Shown here piece after piece: positions 44,056-53,083 of a stretch of 64,000 nt of DNA. Source of the stretch: Halomonas sp. Bachu 37 (lineage in GTDB: Bacteria; Pseudomonadota; Gammaproteobacteria; Pseudomonadales; Halomonadaceae); assembly GCF_039691755.1 (NCBI RefSeq), contig NZ_CP137552.1, positions 2,170,001 through 2,234,000 on the forward strand, in the 5' to 3' direction. The translations under genes were made by a program, and so were the position numbers. Every line of letters starts with the position of its first letter. Within the stretch, counting starts at the first letter, position 1. The notes under the pieces are model-generated. The model saw only the letters and a program-made list of their open reading frames with translations, did no database searches and was not told where the DNA came from.

Positions 44056-45459
44056 TTAGTCACTCGCCGACGACGCCTGTTGCGCGGCCATCGCCCTGCC
44101 CGCCAGGGGAAACCGCGCCACGCTGACCACCAGGGCCAGCAGCGTGGTGAAACCCGCCAGCCACAAGGTCGCCTGTACCGGCCAGCCCGCCGCCATGGCC
44201 GCCCCGACCAACGCCACCCCGAAGGATTGCCCCACCGTGCGTGTGGTGCTCATCACCCCCGAGACATTGGCGCTGCGCTCACGCGGCAGGCTGCCCATCA
44301 TCTCCCGGTTGTTGGGCGGCTGAAACAGACCAAAACCGATGCCGCACAGAGCGGTGCGCCACAGGCTGTTCAGTACACTCGTCGAATCATCCACCAGGGC
44401 CAGAGCCACCAGCCCGGCTATCAGCAGCAGCAGGCCGGTACTGGAGAGCAGTCCGGGATTGATGCGGTCCGCCAGGCGCCCCGCCACCGGCCCCACCAGC
44501 ATAATGGCCAGCGGCCAGGGGGTGAACAGCCAGGCGGTTTCCAGCGGGGTGAAGCCCATCTCCTGCTGATAGAGAAACGACAACGCCACGAAGGTCAGCC
44601 CCTGACCGACGAAGGCCAGGCCCGAGGCGGAAACCGCCAGGCTGAAACGCAGTTCGTTGAACACCACCAGCGGCAATAGCGGATACGCGGCGCGTTTCTG
44701 GCGTGCCACGAACCCGACCCCGGCACCAACGGCCAGCACCGCCCATCCACCGCTTTGCCACAGCGGCGCGGCATGGCCGACTGCATCCATGGCCAGGAAG
44801 AAGCTCGCCAGCATGGCGATGGAGAGCAGCGCTCCCAAGGTATCGAAGCTGCCCTGGCGCGGCGTTTCCCGGGGCAAGGCGAACCAGGCGAGACACAAGG
44901 CACTCAGCCCCAACGGCACATTCAGCGCGAATAGCCACGGCCAGGTGGCAAAGGAGAGAATGACGCCACTCAAGGTCGGTCCGGCTGCATAGCCACCGGC
45001 CACCACCAGCGCGCTCAAGCCCAGGGCGCTGCCCAGCAGCCGGGAGGGAAACACGGCGCGATAGAGGGAAGGCCCGATCGACAGTGTCGCCGCCGCCCCC
45101 AACCCCTGGAGCGCCCGGAACACCAGCAGCGTTTCCAGCTGTGTGGACAAGGCACTGCCGACCGAGGCCAGGACGAAAAGCCCCAGGCCGAACAGGTACA
45201 GCCGCCGCCGGGTCATCAATTCACTGATACCGGCGAATACCAGCAGGAAAGCGGCGCAGACGACCTGAAAGAGGTTGGTGATCCACACCGCTCGCGAAGC
45301 GGGGATGGCCAGGTCGGCGGCGATCGAAGGCAGCGCCAGGTTGATCATGGTGGTGTCCACCACCGCCATCAAGGTGCCGGTCACCAGAGCCAATACTGCC
45401 AGTTTGCGTTCACGGCCGGGCAGGCCGTCATCGCCGGGGCGGGTTTCGAACAGTCGCAT
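44056..45459 (-). CDS. MFS drug transporter, DHA2 (14-helix) family
   Basis: 467 aa, with about 14 hydrophobic segments. It starts with helix 1 LAVLALVTGTLMAVVDTTMI, which carries the DHA2-type signature Asp-Thr-Thr, and has the intracellular motif ISELMTRRRLYLFGL after helix 2. Likely a proton-coupled exporter of lipophilic compounds; the substrate cannot be inferred. It is monocistronic: the hairpin at 45483-45504 separates it from the upstream gene. Confidence 0.88.
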   Translation of the reverse strand: MRLFETRPGDDGLPGRERKLAVLALVTGTLMAVVDTTMINLALPSIAADLAIPASRAVWITNLFQVVCAAFLLVFAGISELMTRRRLYLFGLGLFVLASVGSALSTQLETLLVFRALQGLGAAATLSIGPSLYRAVFPSRLLGSALGLSALVVAGGYAAGPTLSGVILSFATWPWLFALNVPLGLSALCLAWFALPRETPRQGSFDTLGALLSIAMLASFFLAMDAVGHAAPLWQSGGWAVLAVGAGVGFVARQKRAAYPLLPLVVFNELRFSLAVSASGLAFVGQGLTFVALSFLYQQEMGFTPLETAWLFTPWPLAIMLVGPVAGRLADRINPGLLSSTGLLLLIAGLVALALVDDSTSVLNSLWRTALCGIGFGLFQPPNNREMMGSLPRERSANVSGVMSTTRTVGQSFGVALVGAAMAAGWPVQATLWLAGFTTLLALVVSVARFPLAGRAMAAQQASSASD

Positions 45460-45482
45460 GTCCGAGGGATTTCCTAAACAGC

Positions 45483-45504
45483 GAAACCGGCCAAGGCCGG
45501 TTTC
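45483..45504 (-). terminator. Terminator upstream of the MFS gene
   Basis: Perfect 10-bp inverted repeat GAAACCGGCC-AA-GGCCGGTTTC, 26 bp downstream of the hypothetical gene ending at 45530 on the minus strand. The stem ends in TTTC; no long T run follows. Confidence 0.65.
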
Positions 45505-45529
45505 AGGGGGAACGAGTCAAGCGATACGA

Positions 45530-45916
45530 TCAGTCCTGTTCATTGTCCAGCAACAGCGCATCGTCGATTTCGGAGATTTCCAGCGGTGTTTCGTCGTCAA
45601 GGTCGATGGCCAGATAGCTGTGCTCCACCCGCAGAAAGCGCTGAAACAGATCCCAGTCCAGCCGCTCGGGCCACTGCCGCTCATCCTCTTCCCACGCTTT
45701 CAGCTCGGTCTCGAGGATCTCGGCGTAACGCTCGCGAACCAACGTCGCCAGCGCTTCCGGCGTGTCCATCTCGGGAATCAGATAGATGGTACTTTCACGC
45801 TCGACGTCGTCCAGAGTCAGGTCGTCGTCCCCCATGGTGGGTTCCAGCGCATTGATCCAATCAACGAAGTGCTGGGTCGGCCTGACGCTCAGGGCGGAGC
45901 GATTAAGCAGTTTCAT
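45530..45916 (-). CDS. Conserved hypothetical acidic protein
   Basis: 128 aa, very acidic (LTLDDVERESTIYLIPEMD, and EISEIDDALLLDNEQD at the end). No signal peptide or membrane segment, no motif I recognise. The sequence looks like a small cytoplasmic alpha/beta protein with aromatic residues near WEEDERQWPERLDWDLFQRF. The start is the ATG at 45916. It lies downstream of lysS on the same strand after 60 bp, so it may share that transcript. Confidence 0.7.
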   Translation of the reverse strand: MKLLNRSALSVRPTQHFVDWINALEPTMGDDDLTLDDVERESTIYLIPEMDTPEALATLVRERYAEILETELKAWEEDERQWPERLDWDLFQRFLRVEHSYLAIDLDDETPLEISEIDDALLLDNEQD

Positions 45917-45976
45917 GGGATTCTCCTCGCCGTCGAAACGCTAACCATTATGGGCGCTTAACGCGCCCCTTACCAA

Positions 45977-47491
45977 TTATTCCATGACTTCCGGGCGCAT
46001 TGCCGGAAACAGCAGCACATCGCGGATGGATGGGCTGTCGGTGAACAGCATCACCAGCCGGTCGATACCGATGCCCTCGCCCGCCGTAGGCGGCAGTCCG
46101 TACTCCAGGGCACGGATGTAATCGGCGTCGAAATACATCGCCTCCAGGTCGCCGGCGTCCTTCTCCGCCGCCTGCTCGCGGAAGCGCTCGGCCTGGTCCT
46201 CGGCATCGTTGAGCTCCGAAAACCCGTTGGCGATCTCGCGGCCGCCGACGAAGAACTCGAAGCGGTCGGTGACGAACGGGTCGGCATCGTTGCGCCGTGC
46301 CAGAGGACTGACTTCCGCCGGGTAGGCGGTGATGAAGGTCGGCTGGTCGAGCTTGTGTTCGGCGACTTCCTCGAAGATTTCCGTCTGCAGCTTGCCCAGT
46401 CCCCAGCTCGGCTTGACCTTGATACCCAGTTTCCCGGCCAGGGCGCGGGCGCTTTCCAGGTCGTCCAGATCGCTCTCCTGGATGCCTTCGCCATGATCGA
46501 GGATCGCCTGGCGCAACGAGAGACGCGCAAACGGCTTGCCGAAGTCGTAGCTCGCCCCCTGATATTCGATCGTGGTGGTGCCCAGCACCTCCTCGGCCGC
46601 CGTGCGAATCATCTGCTCGGTCATGTCGAGCAGGTCGCGATAGTCGGCGTAGGCCCAGTAGAACTCCACCATGGTGAATTCGGGATTGTGCCGCGTGGAA
46701 AGTCCTTCGTTGCGGAAGTTGCGGTTGATCTCGAAAACCTTCTCGAAGCCTCCCACCACCAGGCGCTTGAGGTAAAGCTCCGGCGCGATGCGCAGGAACA
46801 TGTCGATATCCAGCGCATTGTGATGCGTCACGAACGGGCGCGCCGTGGCGCCGCCGGGGATCGGCTGCAGCATCGGCGTTTCCACTTCCATGAATCCGCG
46901 CGCCTCGAAAAAGCGCCGCATGGAGCTGATGATCGCCGCCCGGGTCTCGAAGGTCTTGCGCGATTGCGGGTTCATGATCAGGTCGACGTAGCGCTGGCGG
47001 TAGCGCGCTTCGGTATCGGTGAGGCCGTGGAACTTGTCCGGCAGCGGGCGCAGGCTCTTGGTCAGAAGCTTGGCCTCTTCCATCATCACATACAGGTCGC
47101 CCTTGCCGGATTTGTGTACCGGACCGCGGCCGGCCACGATATCGCCGATATCCCAGCTCTTGATGTCTTCCAGCAGCTCGGCGGGCAACCCTTTCTTGTC
47201 GACATAGAGCTGGATCTGCCCGGCGACGTCCTGGATCACGATGAACGGACCGCGCTTGCGCATGATACGCCCGGCCACACCGGCCCGCTGGTTCAGCGAT
47301 TCGAGTTCGGCCTTGTCCTTGTCGCCCAGCGCCTGCTCCAGCTCGATGGTCAGGCTGTCGCGGCGAAAGTCGTTGGGAAAGGCGCTTTCGCCGGTCTCGG
47401 CGGCACGCTCGCGGCGCGCGGCCAGCTTGGCGCGACGCTCGGCGATCAGGTGGTTTTCGTTGTCGTGAGAAGACGCGTCTTGGTTAGCCAT
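45977..47491 (-). CDS. lysS: Lysyl-tRNA synthetase (class II)
   Basis: Charges tRNA-Lys. The 504-aa protein has the N-terminal OB-fold anticodon domain (about 70-160: [20 protein letters not shown]) and the class II catalytic core with motif 2 [19 protein letters not shown] and motif 3 [20 protein letters not shown]. The N-terminal 25 residues form a basic-acidic helix typical of bacterial LysS. It follows prfB by 34 bp, the conserved prfB-lysS operon. Confidence 0.98.
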   Translation of the reverse strand: MANQDASSHDNENHLIAERRAKLAARRERAAETGESAFPNDFRRDSLTIELEQALGDKDKAELESLNQRAGVAGRIMRKRGPFIVIQDVAGQIQLYVDKKGLPAELLEDIKSWDIGDIVAGRGPVHKSGKGDLYVMMEEAKLLTKSLRPLPDKFHGLTDTEARYRQRYVDLIMNPQSRKTFETRAAIISSMRRFFEARGFMEVETPMLQPIPGGATARPFVTHHNALDIDMFLRIAPELYLKRLVVGGFEKVFEINRNFRNEGLSTRHNPEFTMVEFYWAYADYRDLLDMTEQMIRTAAEEVLGTTTIEYQGASYDFGKPFARLSLRQAILDHGEGIQESDLDDLESARALAGKLGIKVKPSWGLGKLQTEIFEEVAEHKLDQPTFITAYPAEVSPLARRNDADPFVTDRFEFFVGGREIANGFSELNDAEDQAERFREQAAEKDAGDLEAMYFDADYIRALEYGLPPTAGEGIGIDRLVMLFTDSPSIRDVLLFPAMRPEVME

Positions 47492-47525
47492 CGGGCACCC
47501 TGTAAATGATCAAACCCTGAAGAGA

Positions 47526-48624
47526 TTACAAACCTTGCTTGAGGCTGGCTTCGATAAACTGATCCAGATCGCCATCGAGCACTTTTTCACAATTGCTCGA
47601 CTGTACGCCGGTACGCAGATCCTTGATGCGCTGGTCGTCGAGCACGTAGGAGCGAATCTGGCTGCCCCAGCCGATATCGGCCTTGGCATCTTCGGCTTCC
47701 TGCTTGGCGGCGTTGCGCTTTTGCATCTCGTGTTCCCACAGCTTCGCCTTCAACTGTTTCATGGCGAAGTCACGGTTAGCGTGCTGGCTGCGCTGGTTCT
47801 GACAAGCCACCACGATACCGGTTGGCTCGTGGGTGATACGCACGGCGGAATCGGTGGTGTTGACGTGCTGACCGCCGGCGCCGCTGGAGCGGTAGGTGTC
47901 CACCCGCAGATCCGAAGGATTGATCTCGACCTCGAAACTGTCGTCGATTTCAGGTGACAGGAAGACCGAGGCAAAGGAGGTATGCCGCCGACCGCCTGAA
48001 TCGAACGGGCTCTTGCGTACCAGCCGGTGTACGCCGGTTTCGGTTCGCAGCCAGCCGAAGGCGTAGTCACCCTGGATATGCAGCGATGCCGACTTGATGC
48101 CTGCCACGTCACCGGCGGAGACTTCGAGAATCTCGGACTTGAAGCCGTGGTGTTCGGCCCAGCGCAGGTACATGCGCAGCAGAATGTTGGCCCAATCCTG
48201 TGCCTCGGTGCCGCCGGAACCGGACTGGATATCCAGGTAAGCGTTGTTCTGGTCCATTTCACCGGAGAACATGCGCCGGAACTCGAGCTTCTCCAGGGCG
48301 GACTGCAGGCCGGCCAGCTCCTTGCTGACCTCATCTACCGTGCCCTCGTCCTCCTCCATCTCGGCAAGCTCGAGCAGATCGCGGCTGTCGCCCAGGCCTT
48401 GGTCCAGCTCGTCGATGGTGGCCACGATGGCTTCCAGAGAGGCGCGTTCACGGCCCAGCTTCTGGGCGTAGTCCGGATCGTTCCAGACGTTGGGGTCTTC
48501 CAGTTCGCGAGAGACTTCTTCTAGCCGATCCTGCTTCTCGGCATAGTCAAAGATACCCCCTAAGAACATCTGTCCGCTCAGACAGGTCCTTGATGAGGTT
48601 ATGAATCGGATTGGTTTCCAGCAT
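47526..48624 (-). CDS. prfB: Peptide chain release factor 2 with programmed +1 frameshift
   Basis: Release factor for UAA and UGA codons. Translation starts at the ATG at 48624 and reads 25 codons to CTT-TGA, where the ribosome slips forward by one base to continue at GAC. The product is 365 aa, the same as E. coli RF2. The recognition motif SPF is in [16 protein letters not shown] and the catalytic GGQ in [16 protein letters not shown] plain open-frame reading starting inside would miss the first 25 residues. The frameshift lets low RF2 raise its own synthesis. Confidence 0.96.
48547..48561 (-). promoter_or_regulatory. prfB +1 recoding site
   Basis: On the coding strand the sequence is AGGGGG-TAT-CTT-TGA followed by C. 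The internal Shine-Dalgarno-like AGGGGG (48561-48556) sits three bases before CTT (48552-48550), and the in-frame TGA is at 48549-48547. This is the classical arrangement that drives the +1 shift on RF2 shortage. Confidence 0.96.
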
Positions 48625-48796
48625 GGATTCGCCTTGACGGTTGGAAAGAGAAGATGGCTACAAGTGCGCAGTCATGGCGAAGGAGCGCCAGCGAAACAAA
48701 ACCGCCGCGCAACGCGTGAGAGTGAACCACGACAGCGTGAAAAAGGCGCTTATTGTAACGAAACAGCGAGCGCATCGCATCCATCGGACCAACGAA

Positions 48797-48828
48797 TAAC
48801 CCCGCCTCCAGTTGGAAAAGCGGGGTTA
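48797..48828 (-). terminator. Terminator after dnaJ
   Basis: Minus strand TAACCCCGC and GCGGGGTTA form a 9-bp stem around a 14-base loop, 45 bp after the dnaJ stop, followed by TTCGTT. It closes the grpE-dnaK-dnaJ unit ahead of prfB. Confidence 0.65.
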
Positions 48829-48872
48829 GTCACCTTACGACTCGGCAAACAGCAAGCCGAGGATAGAAGAGG

Positions 48873-50030
48873 TTACGGCTTCATATCCTCGAAGAACTTC
48901 TTCACGCTATCGAAGAAGCCGGTTTTCTTCGGTGAGTGGCTATGACTGTTGCTGCCATCGAAACTCTCCTGCAACTGACGCAGCAGGTCTTTCTGCTCAT
49001 CGTTGAGGTTGACCGGCGTTTCCACCACCACCTTGCACAGCAGATCTCCGGCGGGGCCACCACGAACCGGCTTGACGCCCTTGCCGCGCAGGCGGAACAG
49101 CTTGCCGGTCTGGGTCTCGGGCGGAATCTTCAGCTTGACCCGGCCATCCAGGGTCGGCACTTCGAGCTCGCCACCCAGCGCCGCATCGACGAAGTTGATC
49201 GGCACGTCGCATTGCAGGTGCTTGCCGTCGCGCTGGAAGATATGGTGCGGCTTGATCGCCGCCTGCACGTACAGATCGCCCGGCGGGCCGCCGTTGATAC
49301 CGGCCTCGCCTTCGCCGTTGAGGCGAATGCGATCGCCGGTATCCACGCCCGGCGGGATCTTCACCGAGAGCGTGCGCGTCTCGCGCACCCTGCCTTCGCC
49401 GTTGCACTTGTGACACGGCACCTTGATCTGCTGGCCGCTACCATGGCAGGTGGGACAGGTCTGCTGCACGGCGAAGAAGCCCTGCTGCATGCGAACCTGG
49501 CCATGACCATGGCAGGTCGGGCAGGTTTCCTTGGTGGAACCCGGCTCGGCGCCTTCGCCATCGCAACGGTCGCACTCGATATGACGCGGTACCCGGATAT
49601 CCACCGTGGTACCGGATACGGCGCTCTCCAGGTCGAGTTCCAGGTTGTAACGCAGATCAGAGCCGCGTGCGGGTGCGTTGGGACCGCGCCGACGCCCACC
49701 GCCGCCGCCACCGAAGATGTCGCCGAAGACATCGCCGAAGATGTCGCTGAAGTCGCCGGCACCACCGCCACCGAAGCCACCACCGCCAAAGCCTCCGCCC
49801 TGGCCATCGACACCGGCATGACCGAACTGATCATAGGCGGCACGTTTCTCGTTATCGCTGAGAACTTCGTAAGCTTCGGAGACTTCACGAAATTTCTCGG
49901 CAGAAGTCGTGTCGTCGGGATTGCGGTCAGGGTGGAATTTTTGCGCCAGGCGGCGGTAGGCCTTCTTGATCTCTTTCTGATCAGCCCCTTTTTCGACACC
50001 CAGGACTTCGTAATAATCGCGTTTGGACAT
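48873..50030 (-). CDS. dnaJ: Chaperone protein DnaJ
   Basis: Co-chaperone that delivers substrates to DnaK and stimulates its ATPase. The 385-aa protein has the J domain with HPD in [13 protein letters not shown], a Gly/Phe-rich stretch (about 75-115), four zinc-finger CxxCxGxG repeats ([32 protein letters not shown]), and the C-terminal substrate domain. It lies 102 bp after dnaK; a GC hairpin at 50085-50102 in that gap may adjust its level. Confidence 0.98.
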   Translation of the reverse strand: MSKRDYYEVLGVEKGADQKEIKKAYRRLAQKFHPDRNPDDTTSAEKFREVSEAYEVLSDNEKRAAYDQFGHAGVDGQGGGFGGGGFGGGGAGDFSDIFGDVFGDIFGGGGGGRRRGPNAPARGSDLRYNLELDLESAVSGTTVDIRVPRHIECDRCDGEGAEPGSTKETCPTCHGHGQVRMQQGFFAVQQTCPTCHGSGQQIKVPCHKCNGEGRVRETRTLSVKIPPGVDTGDRIRLNGEGEAGINGGPPGDLYVQAAIKPHHIFQRDGKHLQCDVPINFVDAALGGELEVPTLDGRVKLKIPPETQTGKLFRLRGKGVKPVRGGPAGDLLCKVVVETPVNLNDEQKDLLRQLQESFDGSNSHSHSPKKTGFFDSVKKFFEDMKP

Positions 50031-50084
50031 GGGTCCTTTGCGCCTCCTGGTCTAATAAAGCGTCTTGGCCGTGCAAACGCCGAC

Positions 50085-50102
50085 GCGGGAGGTGTCTCCC
50101 GC
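50085..50102 (-). promoter_or_regulatory. GC hairpin between dnaK and dnaJ
   Basis: Inverted repeat GCGGGAG-GTGT-CTCCCGC lies in the 102-bp gap. No T run follows, so it is not a full terminator. It may protect the dnaK message end or reduce readthrough into dnaJ, which is needed in lower amounts than DnaK. Confidence 0.5.
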
Positions 50103-50132
50103 GCCGCCGCTTACCTTGGCAGAAAGAGTGCG

Positions 50133-52064
50133 TTACTGCTTCTTCTGCTCGTCGTTGACTTCTTCATACTCGGCGTCAACCACATCGTCTTCCGCCTTGG
50201 CGCCGCCTTCGGAGCCTTCACCGCCTTCCTGCTGCGCGGCTTCCGCCTGTTCGGCGTACAGCTTCTGCGCGAGCTTGCCGGAAGCCTCGGTCAGCGCATC
50301 GAGCTTGGTCTGGATGACGTCGCGGTCGTCTTCCTTGACCGCTTCCTCGAGCTCGGTGATGGCGGTTTCAATGGCCTGCTTCTCCTCGTCGCTGGCCTTG
50401 TCGCCGGCTTCTTCCAGCGTCTTGCGCGTGGCGTGGATCATGCCGTCGGCCTGGTTGCGCAGCTGCACCAGCTCCTCGAACTTCTTGTCCTCGTCGGCAT
50501 GCGCCTCGGCATCGCGGACCATCTGGTCGATCTCGTCGTCGGTCAGGCCGCTGGAGGCCTTGATCACGATCGACTGCTCCTTGCCGGTCGCCTTGTCCTT
50601 CGCCGAGACGTTGAGGATACCGTTGGCATCCAGGTCGAACGCCACTTCGATCTGCGGCACGCCGCGCGGCGCCGGCGGGATGTCGGCCAGGTCGAAGCGA
50701 CCCAGGGACTTGTTGCCGCCGGACTGCTTGCGCTCGCCTTGCAGCACGTGAATGGTCACGGCCGTCTGGTTGTCATCCGCGGTCGAGAAGGTCTGGGTCT
50801 TCTTGGTCGGGATGGTGGTGTTCTTCTCGATCAGCGGGGTCATCACGCCACCGAGAGTCTCGATGCCCAGCGTCAGCGGGGTGACGTCGAGCAGCAGTAC
50901 ATCCTTGACGTCACCGCCCAGGACACCGCCCTGAATCGCGGCACCCACGGCCACGGCTTCGTCCGGGTTGACGTCCTTGCGCGCTTCCTTGCCGAAGAAC
51001 TCCGCTGCTTTCTTCTGCACCATCGGCATGCGCGTCTGGCCGCCGACCAGGATCACTTCGTCGATCTCGGAAGCGGAGAGGCCGGAGTCCTTGAGCGCCA
51101 TCTTGCACGGCTCGAGCGAACGCTGCACCAGATCTTCCACCAGGGCTTCCAGCTTGGCCCGGGTCACCTTGACGTTCAGGTGCTTGGGACCGGTATTGTC
51201 GGCCGTGATGTAGGGCAGGTTGACGTCGGTCTGCTGGGCGCTGGACAGCTCGATCTTGGCTTTCTCGGCAGCTTCCTTGAGACGCTGCATGGCCAGATTG
51301 TCACCGGACAGGTCGATACCGCTGTCGGCCTTGAACTGGTCGACCAGGTAGTTGATCAGGGCCAGGTCGAAGTCTTCGCCGCCGAGGAAGGTGTCACCGT
51401 TGGTGGCCAACACCTCGAACTGGGTTTCACCGTCGACATCGGCCACTTCGATGATCGAGATATCGAACGTCCCGCCACCCAGGTCATAGACCGCGATGGT
51501 CTTGTCGCCGCGGGCCTTGTCCATGCCGTAGGCCAGCGCCGCCGCAGTCGGCTCGTTGATGATGCGCTTGACGTCGAGCCCGGCGATACGACCGGCATCC
51601 TTGGTGGCCTGACGCTGGCTATCGTTGAAGTAGGCCGGCACGGTGATCACCGCCTCGGTCACTTCCTCGCCGAGATAGTCTTCGGCGGTCTTCTTCATCT
51701 TCTTCAATACTTCGGCGCTGACCTGGGGCGGCGCCATCTTCTTGCCCTTGACTTCCACCCAGGCATCGCCGTTGTCGGCTTCGGTGATGGTGTACGGCAC
51801 CATCTTGATGTCCTTCTGCACGACATCGTCCTTGAAGCGACGGCCGATCAGGCGCTTGATGGCGTACAGGGTGTTTTCCGGGTTGGTCACCGCCTGGCGC
51901 TTGGCCGCCTGGCCTACCAGGGTTTCACCGTCTTCGGTGTAGGCGATGATGGAAGGAGTCGTGCGACCGCCTTCGGCGTTCTCGATTACCTTGGCACTGT
52001 CGCCATCCAGCACGGCGACACAGGAGTTGGTTGTGCCCAGGTCAATACCAATGATGCGTCCCAT
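50133..52064 (-). CDS. dnaK: Chaperone protein DnaK (Hsp70)
   Basis: ATP-driven chaperone. The 643-aa product starts at the ATG at 52064 ([20 protein letters not shown]), with GAGG upstream; in-frame codons to 52112 are not family-like. The signatures [23 protein letters not shown] and [14 protein letters not shown] are present, as is the acidic C-terminal tail ending [17 protein letters not shown] sigma-32-type promoter (52175-52202) lies 110 bp upstream, so it can be made separately from grpE. Confidence 0.98.
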   Translation of the reverse strand: MGRIIGIDLGTTNSCVAVLDGDSAKVIENAEGGRTTPSIIAYTEDGETLVGQAAKRQAVTNPENTLYAIKRLIGRRFKDDVVQKDIKMVPYTITEADNGDAWVEVKGKKMAPPQVSAEVLKKMKKTAEDYLGEEVTEAVITVPAYFNDSQRQATKDAGRIAGLDVKRIINEPTAAALAYGMDKARGDKTIAVYDLGGGTFDISIIEVADVDGETQFEVLATNGDTFLGGEDFDLALINYLVDQFKADSGIDLSGDNLAMQRLKEAAEKAKIELSSAQQTDVNLPYITADNTGPKHLNVKVTRAKLEALVEDLVQRSLEPCKMALKDSGLSASEIDEVILVGGQTRMPMVQKKAAEFFGKEARKDVNPDEAVAVGAAIQGGVLGGDVKDVLLLDVTPLTLGIETLGGVMTPLIEKNTTIPTKKTQTFSTADDNQTAVTIHVLQGERKQSGGNKSLGRFDLADIPPAPRGVPQIEVAFDLDANGILNVSAKDKATGKEQSIVIKASSGLTDDEIDQMVRDAEAHADEDKKFEELVQLRNQADGMIHATRKTLEEAGDKASDEEKQAIETAITELEEAVKEDDRDVIQTKLDALTEASGKLAQKLYAEQAEAAQQEGGEGSEGGAKAEDDVVDAEYEEVNDEQKKQ

Positions 52065-52174
52065 AGCAAAAACCTCGAAATTAGTTGCGTCGATATTTAA
52101 TTGATACCGCACTGGTTGCGTTCAGCTGGTGCGGTTGAATTGTCTGCGCGGCGCTTACCGCGGGGTTGCCATCT

Positions 52175-52202
52175 ATCTGGGGGTCGTTGTCGGCTTTTCA
52201 AG
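52175..52202 (-). promoter_or_regulatory. Sigma-32-type heat-shock promoter upstream of dnaK
   Basis: On the minus strand: CTTGAAA (52202-52196), a 13-bp spacer and CCCCAGAT (52182-52175), against the heat-shock consensus CTTGAAA-N11-15-CCCCATNT. The -35 is perfect; the -10 has one mismatch. The -35 lies inside the inverted repeat at 52194-52220. rpoH is in this window. Confidence 0.8.
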
Positions 52203-52220
52203 GTTTTTTTGCTTGAAAAG
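52194..52220. repeat. Inverted repeat over the dnaK promoter
   Basis: CTTTTCAAG-GTTTTTTTG-CTTGAAAAG, a perfect 9-bp inverted repeat around a 9-base T-rich loop (A-rich on the minus strand). The left arm contains the -35 of the dnaK sigma-32-type promoter. In grpE messages that run through, it could form a hairpin. Confidence 0.8.
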
Positions 52221-52236
52221 CGACTTCACCCGGCGG

Positions 52237-52866
52237 TTATTCGACTTTCTGGCTGACGACGACCATTGCCGGGCGAACCAGTCGACCGTTGAGCTGGTAG
52301 CCCTTCTGCATGACGTCCATCACGCTGTTGGGCTCGAGCTCGGGATTGGGCACCATCGCCATGGCTTCATGGAGCTGCGGGTCGAACGGCTCGCCGTGGG
52401 GTTCGATGGCTTCGACGCCGAACTTGCCCAGTACGTCGAGCTGCATTTTCAGGGTCATCGACACGCCTTCCCGGTGGACTTCGGATGCCTCCTCGTCCAT
52501 CGCCTCAAGCGCCTTCTCGAGACTGTCCACCACCGGCAGCAGCTCCTTGACGAACTTCTCCAGGGCGAACTTGCGTGCCTTTTCCGCTTCCTGCTCGGCG
52601 CGCCGGCGCACGTTCTGCGCTTCCGCCGCCGCCCGCAAGGACTGGTCCTTGGCCTCGGCCAGGCTCTGTTCGAGCTCTTCCACCTTGGCCGCCAGCATTT
52701 CCGCCTCGGGGTTGTCGGATTCGACGTGCAGCGCCTCTTCGTCGTTGATCAGGCCTTCCAACTCGCCTTCCACCAGGCGCTCCTCGGCTTGCTGCTCCGG
52801 CGTCTCCGTCTCCTGTTCACGGCGCGCCAACTCGTCTTCGGGGGGGGTCTGGGGATCTTTCGCCAT
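52237..52866 (-). CDS. grpE: Nucleotide exchange factor GrpE
   Basis: Releases ADP from DnaK. The 209-aa product starts at the ATG at 52866 ([17 protein letters not shown]). The long N-terminal coiled coil (about 30-130) includes [20 protein letters not shown], and the C-terminal beta domain has [17 protein letters not shown] and [20 protein letters not shown]. In-frame codons further upstream are not conserved. It is the first gene of the grpE-dnaK-dnaJ set, downstream of a sigma-32-type promoter. Confidence 0.97.
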   Translation of the reverse strand: MAKDPQTPPEDELARREQETETPEQQAEERLVEGELEGLINDEEALHVESDNPEAEMLAAKVEELEQSLAEAKDQSLRAAAEAQNVRRRAEQEAEKARKFALEKFVKELLPVVDSLEKALEAMDEEASEVHREGVSMTLKMQLDVLGKFGVEAIEPHGEPFDPQLHEAMAMVPNPELEPNSVMDVMQKGYQLNGRLVRPAMVVVSQKVE

Positions 52867-52957
52867 GAGAAACTCCTGCAAAGCTATTGCCCGATACCAG
52901 GCGACCTGGCCATCGAGCCGATATGGGTTCGGTGACATTCAAAACCGTGTGCGGGGT

Positions 52958-52985
52958 ATATGGGGGTCGTGCTGGCGAACTCAAG
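52958..52985 (-). promoter_or_regulatory. Sigma-32-type heat-shock promoter upstream of grpE
   Basis: On the minus strand: CTTGAGT (52985-52979), a 13-bp spacer, then CCCCATAT (52965-52958), a perfect match to the heat-shock -10. The leader to the grpE ATG is about 85 nt. It sits back to back with the recN promoter. Confidence 0.82.
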
Positions 52986-52992
52986 AGGGGCG

Positions 52993-53028
52993 TTGCAGTT
53001 GCTTTTCGGCTACTGTATAAAACGACAT
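52993..53028 (+). promoter_or_regulatory. recN promoter with overlapping LexA-like SOS box
   Basis: TTGCAG (52993-52998), a 17-bp spacer, then TATAAA (53016-53021) form a sigma-70 promoter. A LexA-like box CTGT-N8-ACAT (53013-53028, in TACTGTATAAAACGACATA) covers the -10, one base from the CTGT-N8-ACAG consensus. LexA binding there would block transcription until DNA damage. Confidence 0.75.
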
Positions 53029-53083
53029 ATTCATGTATACCTATCCAGCTTCTTGCTGTTCCGCCCAGGCGCCCGGAGGACAT

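Noticed and set aside
48936..52100. A 1054-codon plus-strand open frame
   Set aside because: It runs antisense through dnaJ and dnaK, whose minus-strand proteins match their families along the full length. High GC at third positions keeps the opposite frame open.
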